Source: Diabrotica undecimpunctata
Lineage: Eukaryota > Arthropoda > Insecta > Coleoptera > Chrysomelidae
Length of the DNA stretch: 64,000 nucleotides
Direction: 5' to 3'
Assembly: GCF_040954645.1 (NCBI RefSeq)
Contig: NC_092809.1
Span: 83,476,389-83,540,388, forward strand
How positions within the stretch are numbered: position 1 is the first letter of the stretch; every line of letters starts with the position of its first letter. Below the pieces are notes generated by a model, which was not told the DNA's origin, did no database searches, and worked only from the letters and a program-made list of their open reading frames with translations. A program made the translations under genes and the position numbers. Positions 21,208 to 31,033 of this stretch are shown here, piece after piece.

Positions 21208-21852
21208 ACTGGTCTTAAATCTTGATCGAGTACGCTAACGGTAATGTTGGCAATTTCACGTATGCTATTGCTTACTGGTATGTATATAGGATTATGAGGA
21301 CGTTCGTCAATAGAGAAACCAGGATCAACACTTATCGGAAAATGTAGAACGGTGTGCGCAGGTCTGTCCTCGTAAAAGGCTCCTTCGGCAATGTTGCATT
21401 CAAAAAGTAGGCTCGATACTTTTATAATGTTTACAGGTTGGTCCGAAGAATGCATTTTTCCTGGCACCAATATTCTGTTTGATGAGAAACCCAATATTAT
21501 GCCGAGACTGTCATCTTTCTCGAAAGTAACAGCATAATCTTGACTAAAGATTTCACACTTGAGCGTATTGTTGTTGGGTCTTAAGATGAACTCATTATCT
21601 CGAATCGAATTATATTTATCGATTAATGCGTTATGAATATACGTTTCGATATCGGCAATCTCATAAGGTCCAGACGGAATATCGATGCTACACAACTTTT
21701 TTCGATCATTTTTCTCGTAGTAGTAAAACTTTTCGCCATCGATGTTTGGAATCGAATTAAATGTATGAAAGGTTAGGGTCAAGCACAAGAGGTACTTGAG
21801 GAGTAAACGAAAACTCGTTGGAAATACTTGTCAAGGTCAACAATCGAGACAT
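21208..21852 (-). pseudogene. Polinton minor capsid (penton-like) protein, frameshifted and interrupted
   Basis: Single jelly-roll vertex protein on the minus strand, starting at ATG 21852 (MSRLLTLTSISNEF). The phase changes near 21775; the main frame continues with FHTFNSIPNIDGEKFYYY, YEIADIETYIHNALI, LGFSSNRIL, CNIAEGAFYEDRPAHTVLHF and IYIPVSNSI. It is cut after VLDQDLRPV by gypsy-2 at 21207/21208; the last residues are at 12634-12692. Gene order minor capsid - major capsid with touching stop and start is typical of Polintons. Two lesions (frameshift and insertion) make it a pseudogene. Confidence 0.87.
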
Positions 21853-21928
21853 GACTGATACATTTGAATAGGTGTATGAAATTAAATAGCAAAATATGTT
21901 AAAAATTCCTTTATTTATTCTTATACTG

Positions 21929-22153
21929 TTACAAATTTTTCTCATAATATGACACATTACAAAATACACATCTACTTTCCATATACATGCCGCAAACATC
22001 ACTCCATTCATGTCTATCATAGTCTTTCTTGCAGGGTAAATAATCTTCTAGTGCGCGACGAATATCTTGAGGTAGTTCATACCAAACAATGCTCGTTATA
22101 TTTTTCATAAAAATGCAAATGGCACTTCCCAATATATCGTTAGATGGTTCCAT
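21929..22153 (-). CDS. Small Cys-rich Polinton protein
   Basis: 74 codons from ATG 22153 (MEPSNDILGSAICIF). It has LPQDIRRALEDYLPCKKDY, then CGMYMESRCVFCNVSYYE, with five Cys in all. The start overlaps the end of the protease reading (its last codons lie across 22138-22153). No named family. It sits between protease and minor capsid on the same strand, so it is probably part of the same transcription unit. Confidence 0.6.
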   Translation of the reverse strand: MEPSNDILGSAICIFMKNITSIVWYELPQDIRRALEDYLPCKKDYDRHEWSDVCGMYMESRCVFCNVSYYEKNL

Positions 22154-22472
22154 TGTAGAGAAACTTTAAACAAAGATGTCCACAGTTAATTTAGTTATAA
22201 CTTTGATATTGGTCGTTATTGTAGAAAATTCTTCCACCGTTCAAGTGGGATACTAGTTCTCGCGGTGGTTTCAAGTAACCATATGAATCAAAGTACTCTA
22301 TATCGTTGTTTATCTTTCTGTAAGCTACCCAATGTGTACCGGGGTTTGCGAAAATGTCGAGATTAATAATAGCACATTCATGTTTACGAGGGCTACGTGG
22401 TAAATTATCTCGCATGAACACGCCGCGAAAATTTGAAATTTTAAGTAGTTTAACAAATCTATTTAAATCCAC
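22137..22472 (-). pseudogene. Adenain-like cysteine protease, stop before the catalytic Cys
   Basis: Capsid maturation protease of the adenovirus type. The frame from 22472 reads LLKISNFRGVFMRDNLP, then GTHWVAYRKINNDIEYFDSY with the catalytic His (THW) and the following acidic residue. A TAA at 22193-22191 stops it; the same phase continues with CGHLCLKFL, which carries the catalytic Cys, to about 22137. The stop therefore removes the nucleophile. The codon at 22472 is GTG; the homologous reading goes a few residues further upstream without a clear ATG, so the start may also be damaged. It lies directly downstream of the PLA2 gene. Confidence 0.87.
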
Positions 22473-22498
22473 ATTGGTTAAAGGTCTATTAGGTAGCT

Positions 22499-23275
22499 TC
22501 AGCGGAAGTTTTTTGCCTTTTTTAAATATAATCCAAAGCCAGCTTTAGCGTTTTTTCGCAGGTATAATCCTTTGCCTAGATGTTCCATTGCATTGTTGTG
22601 ACGTTTATCTTCTTCTAGTTTCTTTTGAGCATTCTTTGAATCGATAACAGTTTTCGCTATCGCGCTTGCGCCCACAGCGAGGCTTCCGAGAGCTGATAGG
22701 CCTGCAAAGATTGGGATTAAAGGTAAAATGCCACCAGATTTTGGTTCAAATGGAATAATTCTTGGAACACGTACATTTTTCTTCCCACCTACATTCTTAA
22801 CGGCTGTTCTAGCTGCTGCAAGTGCAAGTAGAGCGGATTTACGCAGATTTGGTGACGGAGGAGCACGTTTCAATGTTTTGATAATTGGCTGTAACACATG
22901 TCGCTTAAATGAACCAACACCTTTACCACGTTTCATACCCATACCCAGTTTTCGTTTAGCTTTCATTGCTGTAGTAGTTAACCAGGCAGCGGTTTTTTCA
23001 CCCAAAGATGCGTCTTTTGCTTTAACTCGTTCCCACGCTTTATTTTCCAACAACCAATCTGCTTTTTGTCGATCTTTCAATGAATTACTTTGGGAATATG
23101 CGAGATCGTGATCTCTCGCAGCTCGATCTAACAGATTTATCCCCGGATCTCCACGAGCTAGACGTTTCTGTAATTTAGTTCCAGGTCCTAGATATTGGTA
23201 ACCAGGAGCATGCAATTCAAACGGTAGACTATTGATCAGAGTATTCAACACTCCTTCACCTTGAACGATCAACAT
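22499..23275 (-). CDS. Phospholipase A2 / pX-like minor virion protein of the Polinton
   Basis: 258 codons from ATG 23275. Residues 20-65 (APGYQYLGPGTKLQKRL, then RAARDHDLAYSQS) carry the calcium loop YLGPG and the His-Asp pair of the PLA2 domain known from parvovirus VP1 and some Polintons. A basic middle follows (KRKLGMGMKRGKG). Residues 180-215 are hydrophobic and Gly/Ala-rich (GGILPLIPIFAGLSALGSLA), as in adenovirus pX/pVI-like proteins. The end has GKGLYLRKN and GFGLYLKKAK repeats. Known PLA2 domains of this type breach endosomal membranes. The frame is uninterrupted, one of the few intact core genes. It is divergently arranged with the ATPase (24-bp gap). Confidence 0.88.
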   Translation of the reverse strand: MLIVQGEGVLNTLINSLPFELHAPGYQYLGPGTKLQKRLARGDPGINLLDRAARDHDLAYSQSNSLKDRQKADWLLENKAWERVKAKDASLGEKTAAWLTTTAMKAKRKLGMGMKRGKGVGSFKRHVLQPIIKTLKRAPPSPNLRKSALLALAAARTAVKNVGGKKNVRVPRIIPFEPKSGGILPLIPIFAGLSALGSLAVGASAIAKTVIDSKNAQKKLEEDKRHNNAMEHLGKGLYLRKNAKAGFGLYLKKAKNFR

Positions 23276-23298
23276 TGAAATGAATCGCTTTTTGCAAA

Positions 23299-24030
23299 AT
23301 GTCTTTATATAACCATGTGTACAAAATACATCTCAATCACAAGATGAAGGTCATTCAACAAGACAAGACACTAGCAGTGGAAAACTTGGATTTTGTCGAC
23401 AACGAGACAAGAACCAGCAAACATGGTGCATTGCTACCACATTCATTTCGTGCTATCATATGTGGTCCAAGCGGATGTGGAATAACTAATGTTATGTTGG
23501 CATTACTTTTTGACCTGAATGGCGCTAAATTCAAAAATGTTTACGTTTATTCAAAGTCGTTGTTTCAGCCCAAGTATCAATTTTTGAAGGAAGTGTTGGA
23601 GTCTGTGAAAGAAGTAGGTTATTTTCCATTTAAAGATAATGATGATGTTATAAGCCCAAGTAAAGCTAAACCAAACTCAATATTCATATTTGATGACGTA
23701 TCAACGGATCCACAACAAACAATACGTGAATATTACTGTATGGGTAGACATAAAGACATTGATTGTGCATACCTATGTCAATCATACAGTCGAGCAGGCA
23801 AACAACTTTTACGTGATAATGCGAATCTTATTGTATTGTTTAAGCAAGATGAGCTCAATTTGAAACACGTCTTTGATGACCACGTATCACCTGATATGAC
23901 ATTTGAGCAATTTAAACAATTTTGTTCCGAATGTTGGAAGGACAAATACGGTACATTCGTCATTGTTAAGGATTTCGATATTTCCAACGGACGATATCGT
24001 AAAGGTTTCGACAAGTTTATAAAACTGTAG
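23299..24030 (+). pseudogene. Polinton genome-packaging ATPase with altered Walker A
   Basis: FtsK/HerA-type packaging ATPase; 243 codons from 23299, though the ATG at 23344 (MKVIQQDKTLAVENL) fits the family start better. Walker A reads CGPSGCGITN at about residues 56-65: the Lys that binds phosphate is Ile (codon ATA). Walker B is SIFIFDDV at about residue 128. After it come YCMGRHKDIDCAYLCQSY and LIVLFKQDELNLKHV, usual for the family. The frame is complete, but the Lys loss should abolish ATP hydrolysis. It is the first gene of a rightward run ATPase - DUF8207-like - fibre-like - integrase. Confidence 0.88.
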
Positions 24031-24032
24031 GT

Positions 24033-25149
24033 ATGATCGAAAAACACGCATTGTATAACAATATGTCAGACAAAGAGGTAGCTGCGCACACGCGTAAAGT
24101 TGCCGAACTAGCTCGTGTCATTCGCAAAAAGTATTTGGCATTAAAGTTAGGTAAAACAGAACAAGATGAGTCGCTAAATAAACTCTTTAAGCCCATAGCT
24201 AAACCTCTAACAGATATTGCGCAATCGTCAAAAACGTTGCATCATGCTATTAATAACAAGCTTAGACACGTTAAAAAAGAAGAGGTGAAAACGGAGGAAG
24301 AGATAAAAAAAGAAGCCAGAGATGACGATGTATTTTCCGATGCAGTATCAATCGATCAAGTTAACGAACATGACATATTTGATCCTAATAATGTTTCGAA
24401 GGAGGGTATTGATGAATATATCGAGCAATATCCTCCAATGAGCCATAAGTATATAAAAGAATTTTGGATGAAAGATAATAAAATTGATAAAAACTACGGA
24501 CCTATTTACAATGATGAAATTGGCTGGATGTTGGGTAAACGACGAATAAACTTTAACAAAAACAAAGGTAGTATACAAGTCATCAGTGATGGTAGTTGGG
24601 AAGAAGGATGGGGTGCCGGGAACGCCAGGTCTATACCAACTAATTTTCTATGATAACCCTGAAGATTATAATGATACAGATTTAAAGCACTATAAAAGTT
24701 TATTAAATAGTACAGAAGTTCATCTGGATTCCAAAGGTCGTCTTAAAGGTGCAACTGGGAAAAAATATCATCATATTATCAAACCGCTATTTAAACCTAC
24801 CGATGAAACAACAAAGAAATCGCCACCGAAAACTCGATCTACTGCATTAAAGAGACAACCTTTCGAAGGTCTTGTTCGTTTAGCAAAAACGACTCGTTCA
24901 TCATCGATGACAACGTCTCCTCGAACATCGTTATCTTCACCATCTAGCTCCAAAGGGTCAGGGCTCGTCGATAATTCTCATTTGATCTACAACGATAATC
25001 CTATTGAATATGTATATTGGGATGATCCAAACGAACTATGCGACAGACTCAAATTGCTGGTTGCTTCCCAAGAAGCAGGAAACACATCCCACAATAACGA
25101 AATTGTTGCCATTATCAACGAATTACGTGAAGCAGATATTATATATTAA
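24033..25149 (+). pseudogene. DUF8207-like Polinton protein, one frameshift
   Basis: The frame from ATG 24033 has a Lys/Glu-rich N-terminus, then YGPIYNDEIGWMLGKRRI. It leaves phase near 24600. The homologous reading continues in the next phase with GTPGLYQLIFYDNPEDYND, LKHYKSLL, a Ser/Thr-rich linker and a C-terminal YWDDPNELCDRLKLLVASQ ending IINELREADIIY. The GTPGLxxLI and DPNELxxRLxLLxAS segments match what I know of the DUF8207 family found in insect Polintons; function unknown. It starts 3 bp after the ATPase stop. Confidence 0.78.
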
Positions 25150-25179
25150 TGTTTGGATTATTGGAACATCATTTCCAAC

Positions 25180-25779
25180 ATGAGTGTTGACAAGTTTGGT
25201 CGTCATCATTACCGTTCTAATGAACAAGTTGTTAAAAAGCTACGTGAAGGCTTAAAGCAATCCATTTTGGATTTACAAAACCAGATACATGAAGTACATA
25301 AAGACATTACACGAGATCCTCCTGTAGCAGGTAATCATCTTTCCAATAAGAAATATGTAGATGACAGCATTGTTCGTGCGAAAACTTTTCTAAGAAAAGA
25401 GATTAATTTGATACAAAAAAATAGAATTCAAAAAAATACTCAACTCGAACAAAAAATCTCAAACTCCATTAGTAAAATAGAAGTTAATTTAAGTAAAAAA
25501 GTTAACGAGTTGTCTGATGAGAATAAAATGACTGCTTCGAAAATATCTGATTTATCAAAACAAATGCATAAATTTAAAAATGATCTTGATATATTTAAAC
25601 AAGAAATGACGAAGAATATTACAGATGCCGCCAACCAAAATGCACAAATTATGATGAAAACGTTGGAAATAGAAAAAAAGATTAAAACGGCGGATCTTAA
25701 TTCACATGATTTGGATGAGCGTCTTAATGTAATGGAAGATTACCTCTTACATAATAAAGCCAACGGAACAACGAATTAG
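25180..25779 (+). CDS. Fibre-like coiled-coil protein of the Polinton
   Basis: 200 codons from ATG 25180 (MSVDKFGRHHYRS). Residues 45-60 read DPPVAGNHLSNKKYVDDSI, like the short collar motif found in phage tail-fibre and neck proteins. The rest (residues 65-190) is a long coiled coil with Ile/Leu heptads (ISKIEVNLSKKVNEL, ISDLSKQMHKF). The frame is intact. Inference: a trimeric fibre or spike, analogous in position on the virion to an adenovirus fibre; no receptor-binding head is visible. An internal scaffold is the alternative. It lies between the DUF8207-like gene and the integrase on the same strand. Confidence 0.6.
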   Translation: MSVDKFGRHHYRSNEQVVKKLREGLKQSILDLQNQIHEVHKDITRDPPVAGNHLSNKKYVDDSIVRAKTFLRKEINLIQKNRIQKNTQLEQKISNSISKIEVNLSKKVNELSDENKMTASKISDLSKQMHKFKNDLDIFKQEMTKNITDAANQNAQIMMKTLEIEKKIKTADLNSHDLDERLNVMEDYLLHNKANGTTN

Positions 25780-25815
25780 CGTTAGTTCAAAGAATCGAAT
25801 CGTTGGAAGCTAGAC

Positions 25816-26745
25816 ATGGCATTTACCGAGGAGAAGATACAACTAGTTAACGAGCTACACAAGCCTGCACGAAAAAATTATCCTCGTCGACGAACAATCA
25901 TTAAAGGACTAGACGATTTGTGGCAAATGGACCTTGCTGAGATGAGACCTTATGCCAGTCAAAATAAATCTTACAAGCTCATTCTTGTTGTAATTGATTG
26001 TTTTTCAAAGTTTGTGTGGACTCGACCATTAAAGACGAAAACAGGGGAGGAAATTACTCAAACATTTTCGGATATTCTCGCTCATACTCGACGATGTCCG
26101 AAAAATTTACAAACAGGCCAAGGCACAGAATTTTTCAATTCCAAGTTTCAAAATCTCATGAAAAAGCATAGTATTAATCACTATAATACCTTTAGTGTTA
26201 AAAAAGCAGCCATATGTGAACGAGTTATTCGAACATTGAAGGAAAAACTTTACAAGTATTTCAGTCTTAATGGAACTTACAAATGGATTGATATCTAGCC
26301 TCAAATTACAAAAGAGTACAACACGAAACACAGCAAAATTCGACTTAGACCTATTGATGTTAATAAATCTAACGAAAATGAAATTTTACGAAAATATTAT
26401 ACTCACTTGAAAATTGCCGGTCCAAGAAAATTGAAAGTTGGTGACGTGGTTCGCATTAGTAAAAATAAACACATTTTCGAAAAGGGATATAAACCGAATT
26501 GGACAACAGAACTGTTTAAAATTACTGAAATTAAAATAACGAATCCCACAACATACTTGATTGAAGATATGACTGGAGCGCCTATCAAAGGAGCATTCTA
26601 CGAAGAAGAATTACAGAAAACAAAAAATAAAGACATATATTTAGTAGAGAAAGTACTGCGCAGACGTGGAAATAAGATGTATGTTCAATGGTTGGGATTC
26701 GATAGTAGCCATAATAGTTGGATTAACGTTAAAGATATCATTTAG
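25816..26745 (+). pseudogene. Polinton integrase with chromodomain, stop and lost Asp
   Basis: Retroviral-type DDE integrase, ATG 25816. Core: LWQMDLAEM (first Asp), then QTGQGTEFFNS where the second catalytic Asp is Gly, and AICERVIRTLKEKL (Glu). A TAG at 26296-26298 interrupts the frame; the same phase stays open to 26745 with VGDVVRISKNKHIFEKGY (SH3-like part) and a C-terminal chromodomain (YLVEKVLRRRGNKMYVQWLG ... SWINVKDI). Two independent lesions disable it. In the family this enzyme inserts the element and makes the 6-bp target duplication, so this copy was inserted either before the damage or with help from another copy. Confidence 0.9.
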
Positions 26746-26861
26746 GATCTACTTTTACATACACCGCGTAGATATACACTAACTGAGTGGGGGGTGACAA
26801 AAAGTATAAATTTCATAAATGCTGCAAGCTCATGCCCAGTTGTTCCTGCCAGTTCATCAAT

Positions 26862-27581
26862 ATGAGTTCTCAAGATAGTGGTTATAGTTCATCAGACGAT
26901 ATGGTGGTAGCTGCTGATTCACCATCAGATGATATCGATTATGATGCTGAATTAGATAGAGTTTTGGCGAAATTCGAAGAAGCAGCCAACAATGAACCAT
27001 ATTATTTACTAGAAGCATCCTTTCCGCTTGACAACTGTATAATCAAAGTTGGCCTTTCTCCAGCTCGTCATTTCTCATCAGCCATTATTTTGTGTCAGCA
27101 CAACAAGAATGCAAGAATTAGTTTAAACACGTTCGAGTGGGCTGATATAATCGGAGTTTTTAAGCAGAAGATTAGCGATTTCTTTAACAGCACCTCTCAA
27201 GATGATTACAATCCTATCGAGTTTCAGTGTGGAGACTATTGTAAAATTAAACAAATAGTGTATGATTCAACCAAGTTCCTTGTTATTGAAAAGCATGGTC
27301 TGGAATACTATCTAGATGAAAGTGATGTCAACCAAATCCTAGAAGTAAACAGCAGTCTGGTGTGTCATCGTGTATCGTTATTGGATAATTTAAACTTTCA
27401 TGCTTATTATAGAAATGTTATCGATTTGATAAAATCAAACTTTTGCAGCAGAAGCAGTTTATATGGACCACTTGAAGCTTTAACTGCGTTTTGCGAAATT
27501 TCCACAGACACTTTGTTAAGTCATGCTTTAAGAGAATATTTATATTATTATAAAATTAAAGTTGTTAATGATTTTATGTAA
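26862..27581 (+). CDS. Polinton unknown gene A' (paralog of 9327-9941)
   Basis: 240 codons from ATG 26862 (MSSQDSGYSSSDDM); in-frame codons continue upstream to a GTG at 26787. The N-terminus is acidic and Ser/Asp-rich. The core has VGLSPARHFSSAIILC, ISLNTFEWADIIGVFKQKI and a C-terminal ALREYLYYYKIK. These blocks are shared with the gene near the left TIR. The ISLxxxEWxxI pattern with preceding strands resembles PC4-type DNA-binding coactivators; this needs a profile search. The frame is intact. It lies 40 bp after the integrase and converges with the polymerase gene. Confidence 0.68.
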   Translation: MSSQDSGYSSSDDMVVAADSPSDDIDYDAELDRVLAKFEEAANNEPYYLLEASFPLDNCIIKVGLSPARHFSSAIILCQHNKNARISLNTFEWADIIGVFKQKISDFFNSTSQDDYNPIEFQCGDYCKIKQIVYDSTKFLVIEKHGLEYYLDESDVNQILEVNSSLVCHRVSLLDNLNFHAYYRNVIDLIKSNFCSRSSLYGPLEALTAFCEISTDTLLSHALREYLYYYKIKVVNDFM

Positions 27582-27858
27582 TAATCAAAATAAATGCTAT
27601 TTATGCAAACATGTCTTTTTTAATTTCACGTTGAATGTCTCACAACGCTGGAAAAGATAAGCTGAGACTTAAAATTACAGGAAAACAATGTAAATTTTTT
27701 AAAGCTTTTATTTTCTACTTATGATTACAAATTGAATTTTAACAAAATTACAATTATCGATCTACATATTTATTTAAAAATAGCCGGTCCATTTTCGTGT
27801 GGAGATTGATAAAGCTATAAAAAAAATTGGTTATGTTTTCATTTATTAATTTTTGTTT
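27582..27858. other. Convergent intergenic spacer
   Basis: 277 bp between the rightward gene ending at 27581 and the leftward polymerase gene. AATAAA occurs just after the first stop (27588-27593), a likely poly(A) signal. Runs of A/T follow. No gene seen. Confidence 0.55.
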
Positions 27859-30800
27859 TTACTCAATCATTGTGGTTTCATAATGACCCCAAGGTAAAGT
27901 GTCATGAGAATTTTGTTGCAAGTAACGTTTATCGTCATACGGACTTAATGCAAGTTTTTCTTGTGTTATTGTAAAAAGATCATGGGCGTAGGAACGAAAC
28001 GTTGATTGGGAAACACTTTTAGTTGTAAATTCGTTTAAACACTTAACATAATCATCGAAAGTAATGTCATTTTTTACCGTTGAATATTTTACACCCTTAG
28101 ATTTTTTTGTGACGCCTAAATTATTTGCAAGTCTTTCAATATTTGCATCATCCATATTATTCTTGTATTTATCCCACAATGCATTTCGATCCTCATCCGT
28201 TGTACTAATCTTAAACGAATACATTTTAGATCTAAGTCCCACAAAATGAGTCATAATGCGACCGTTTGCCTCATCTTTCATCATTCCGAGAACTTTTTTG
28301 TTGACTTGAGGTATTCCATAAATATTATTCTCAGAATAGTCTGATGTATCGAATTTGGATAAATTTGCTTTAATAACATATCTGTAAACGTCATCACATT
28401 TTAATTCATAGATAAAACTATCAATTTTTCGCTCCATATCTTCCATCCCATTTTGATACAAGTTTTACAATGCGATGTTTCCTAATGTTTTCCATCGTTT
28501 TACCAAATATGGCGTTGTTGGCTAACTTGTACAAGTCTTTTTCAAATGCTGTAGTTGCTGCAGTTCGCAATTTTGTATTAAGATCGATATATGGCTTAAG
28601 CCAAGCGCTCTGTTTGAATTTCAACACTTTATGGATTTTTGTTAGTTTGAGTCCTGCATTCAGAGCTTGTTTTAGATTGCGATAATGCAAAGTGTACTCT
28701 TTTTTATGGTACAAGGTGGTCATAAGTTTTGGAAGCTTACTTCTTGGTGGCACACGATGTTCGCAACAAAACGGTAAATCTCGATGTAAGTCATGCAAGT
28801 GTTCTGGGTATTCCAAATCCACTTGTAGTATGTATCCTGTATCTCCATCGTCAGGAATAGACAAGACATAAATATTGGTATCGACCCACTCGAAACCCCC
28901 ATATGGTAATAATTGAGACATTGCCCAACCATACAAATTGTTGACATCTAAATATAGCACATATTTACTAGGCTTTGATGGATCATAATTATGCATGTAT
29001 TTGTTATTTGCCTCAGAATACCGATTACTTACTTGACTTATACCACCTCGGATAGCTTTCTCAATAAACATGATTTTATCGATATCATTCAGCAGTTCAA
29101 GTTTACATCCAGTATATTTAAGCATTGCATCCCAAGAAAATCCAGGCATGGTATAGTACCATGCAGGATCAAGACTGTATGTACTTCGACATTTTTGTCG
29201 AAAATTTTCAAAAATGCAAGTCAGTAACATAATATCAGTTTTCATGTACAACATACTATATTCCAAAATATTTTTAATACCGAATGACTGCCAAACATTC
29301 TGAGCATGATGATACATATTTTTGGAGATGTTTTCACCCGATAATGAGCTGTAAAATTTATCAATTGATGGTAGTTGCGTTTCATTCAATTTATTGAAAG
29401 ACTCAATATATTCGTATGGGAATATGCCTTTTCGTTTCAATAATTCCATTTGTTCGGTAGTGGTATTTGGAAATTCGCTAGCTAAATATCTTAAATCCTC
29501 AGGTTGCAATGTGGCAGCCAACTTGTCCAATGATGAATTTAAAAATCTCAGTGAATCAACGAACCTCAACCTAATACTGACCTCAGAATCGTATATTGTA
29601 AATGAAATATACTTTTCCTTATTTATTGGTAGTAAGCTGATACTACCATTTTTCGCAAGATCTCTAATCATCATATGCGAATCGTAACCGCTAAGATTAT
29701 GAAAAAAAATTGGGACAACGAAAAGTTTTTTGAAATTTAAGTTACACACTTGGTGTGCGAATCCTCGAAAATCTCCGGTAAAATGGTCATGATCACGAAC
29801 AATTATATCCTTATCTGAAAACGTTTTTTCGCAAATGTGACAATTAGATGCATTAAAACTGGGTGTGACATTCATAGGTACAATATCTTTAATTTTTCCT
29901 TGCACAAATGCCGCCAACAACGTCATTTCCTTGGCAAACCACTCCATGCAATCTTCACCTGCGTAACTTCGGTAAAACGACAGAGATTCATCGTAAGAGC
30001 ATTTTACGTAATAACCTGCACTAAAGGCTTTATGCTGCTGATACTTAATTGTTTTGCATTTTAATGGACTGTTTTTAACTTTGTTCAACATTGACTCAAA
30101 ATCGGCATAGACTACAAAAGGAGTTGTTTGTTTATAAATATGATTTTTAAATTCAACATTCTGATATGATGGAAAAGAAACTTTACATTCATTAATTTTC
30201 TCACAGTATTTTGCATGATCATTTAATCTGTCAAAACTACTAAAATAATGCAAACACCTATCACATAAAAAATTTTTATTACGGTTCTTACTTAACTGCC
30301 TGGACATAAGTCGAGACATATCTTTAATCATGCAATAATGATACTTAATTTCTACAGATTCATCGTGAGCCATAGGTGCTTCGTAGTCATTCAATTTTGG
30401 AAAATATTTATCTTGTACAATCAATAAATTTACATGTTTAGTTAATTTGGTTTTGCATAGCCTTACCGGCGTTGTTACGTAAAATGTTCTCTCTTTAGCA
30501 ACATTCATTTCTAACCCGTACACGTTTACAGAAATATTATTTAACTTTTCAAATTTTGAAATACCCTTTATAGTCATAGGTGTCTCTAGCCCATCGATAT
30601 TTAAGACAGTCGCATAATGTGGATATGAAGATATACGATCTGAACTGCATTTAGCTGGATAAATCGCTGAAACTATGCTCCAAAAAAAGCATGCTTCATC
30701 ATCGTTTTTGATATTAATACATGCGTGCTTCTTTTGGATTTGTTCTGGTAGTCTAATGAACGACGAAGCTCCATTTCCCACTTCATATTTATTTATATTG

Positions 30801-31033
30801 ACTTCTAAAGAAACTATTTTTTTCAAAGCCCACCCTGATCCTGTTTCTTCAAATTCCGATAGCTTAGACATTAATTTATCGACTATGTTTGTGTGAAACC
30901 ATAAAACCAAGTCCGTTCCTGCGTCTATGGCTTCGTTTTTGGTAGGTGGGGGGGACTGGGGGCGTCTTTTCGGGGGAATGGGGGGGGGGACTGGGGGCGT
31001 CTTCTCGTTAATATTGTGGTACGACTCCACCAT
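27859..31033 (-). pseudogene. polB: Protein-primed DNA polymerase B with deletion at motif C
   Basis: The frame is open from 31120; I use the first ATG, 31033, which still reads TIR-derived residues. N-terminal domain: NDDEACFFWSIVSAIYP and TKHVNLLIVQD, a Cys/His pattern like the OTU/papain-like domain of this group. Next a C2H2-type finger (FLCDRCLHYFSSFDRLNDH), Exo I (VVYADFESM), an HNH/EndoVII-like finger (CHICEKTFS ... RDHDHFTGDFRG), Exo II (HNLSGYDSHMM), motif A (YLDVNNLYGWAM) and motif B (KLANNAIFGKTMENI). Just after DGRYGA a deletion and phase change join the chain to DSFIYEL, the trailing half of motif C, at about 28430; the first catalytic Asp is gone. The C-terminus (28430-27859) follows in the new phase. 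Confidence 0.92.
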
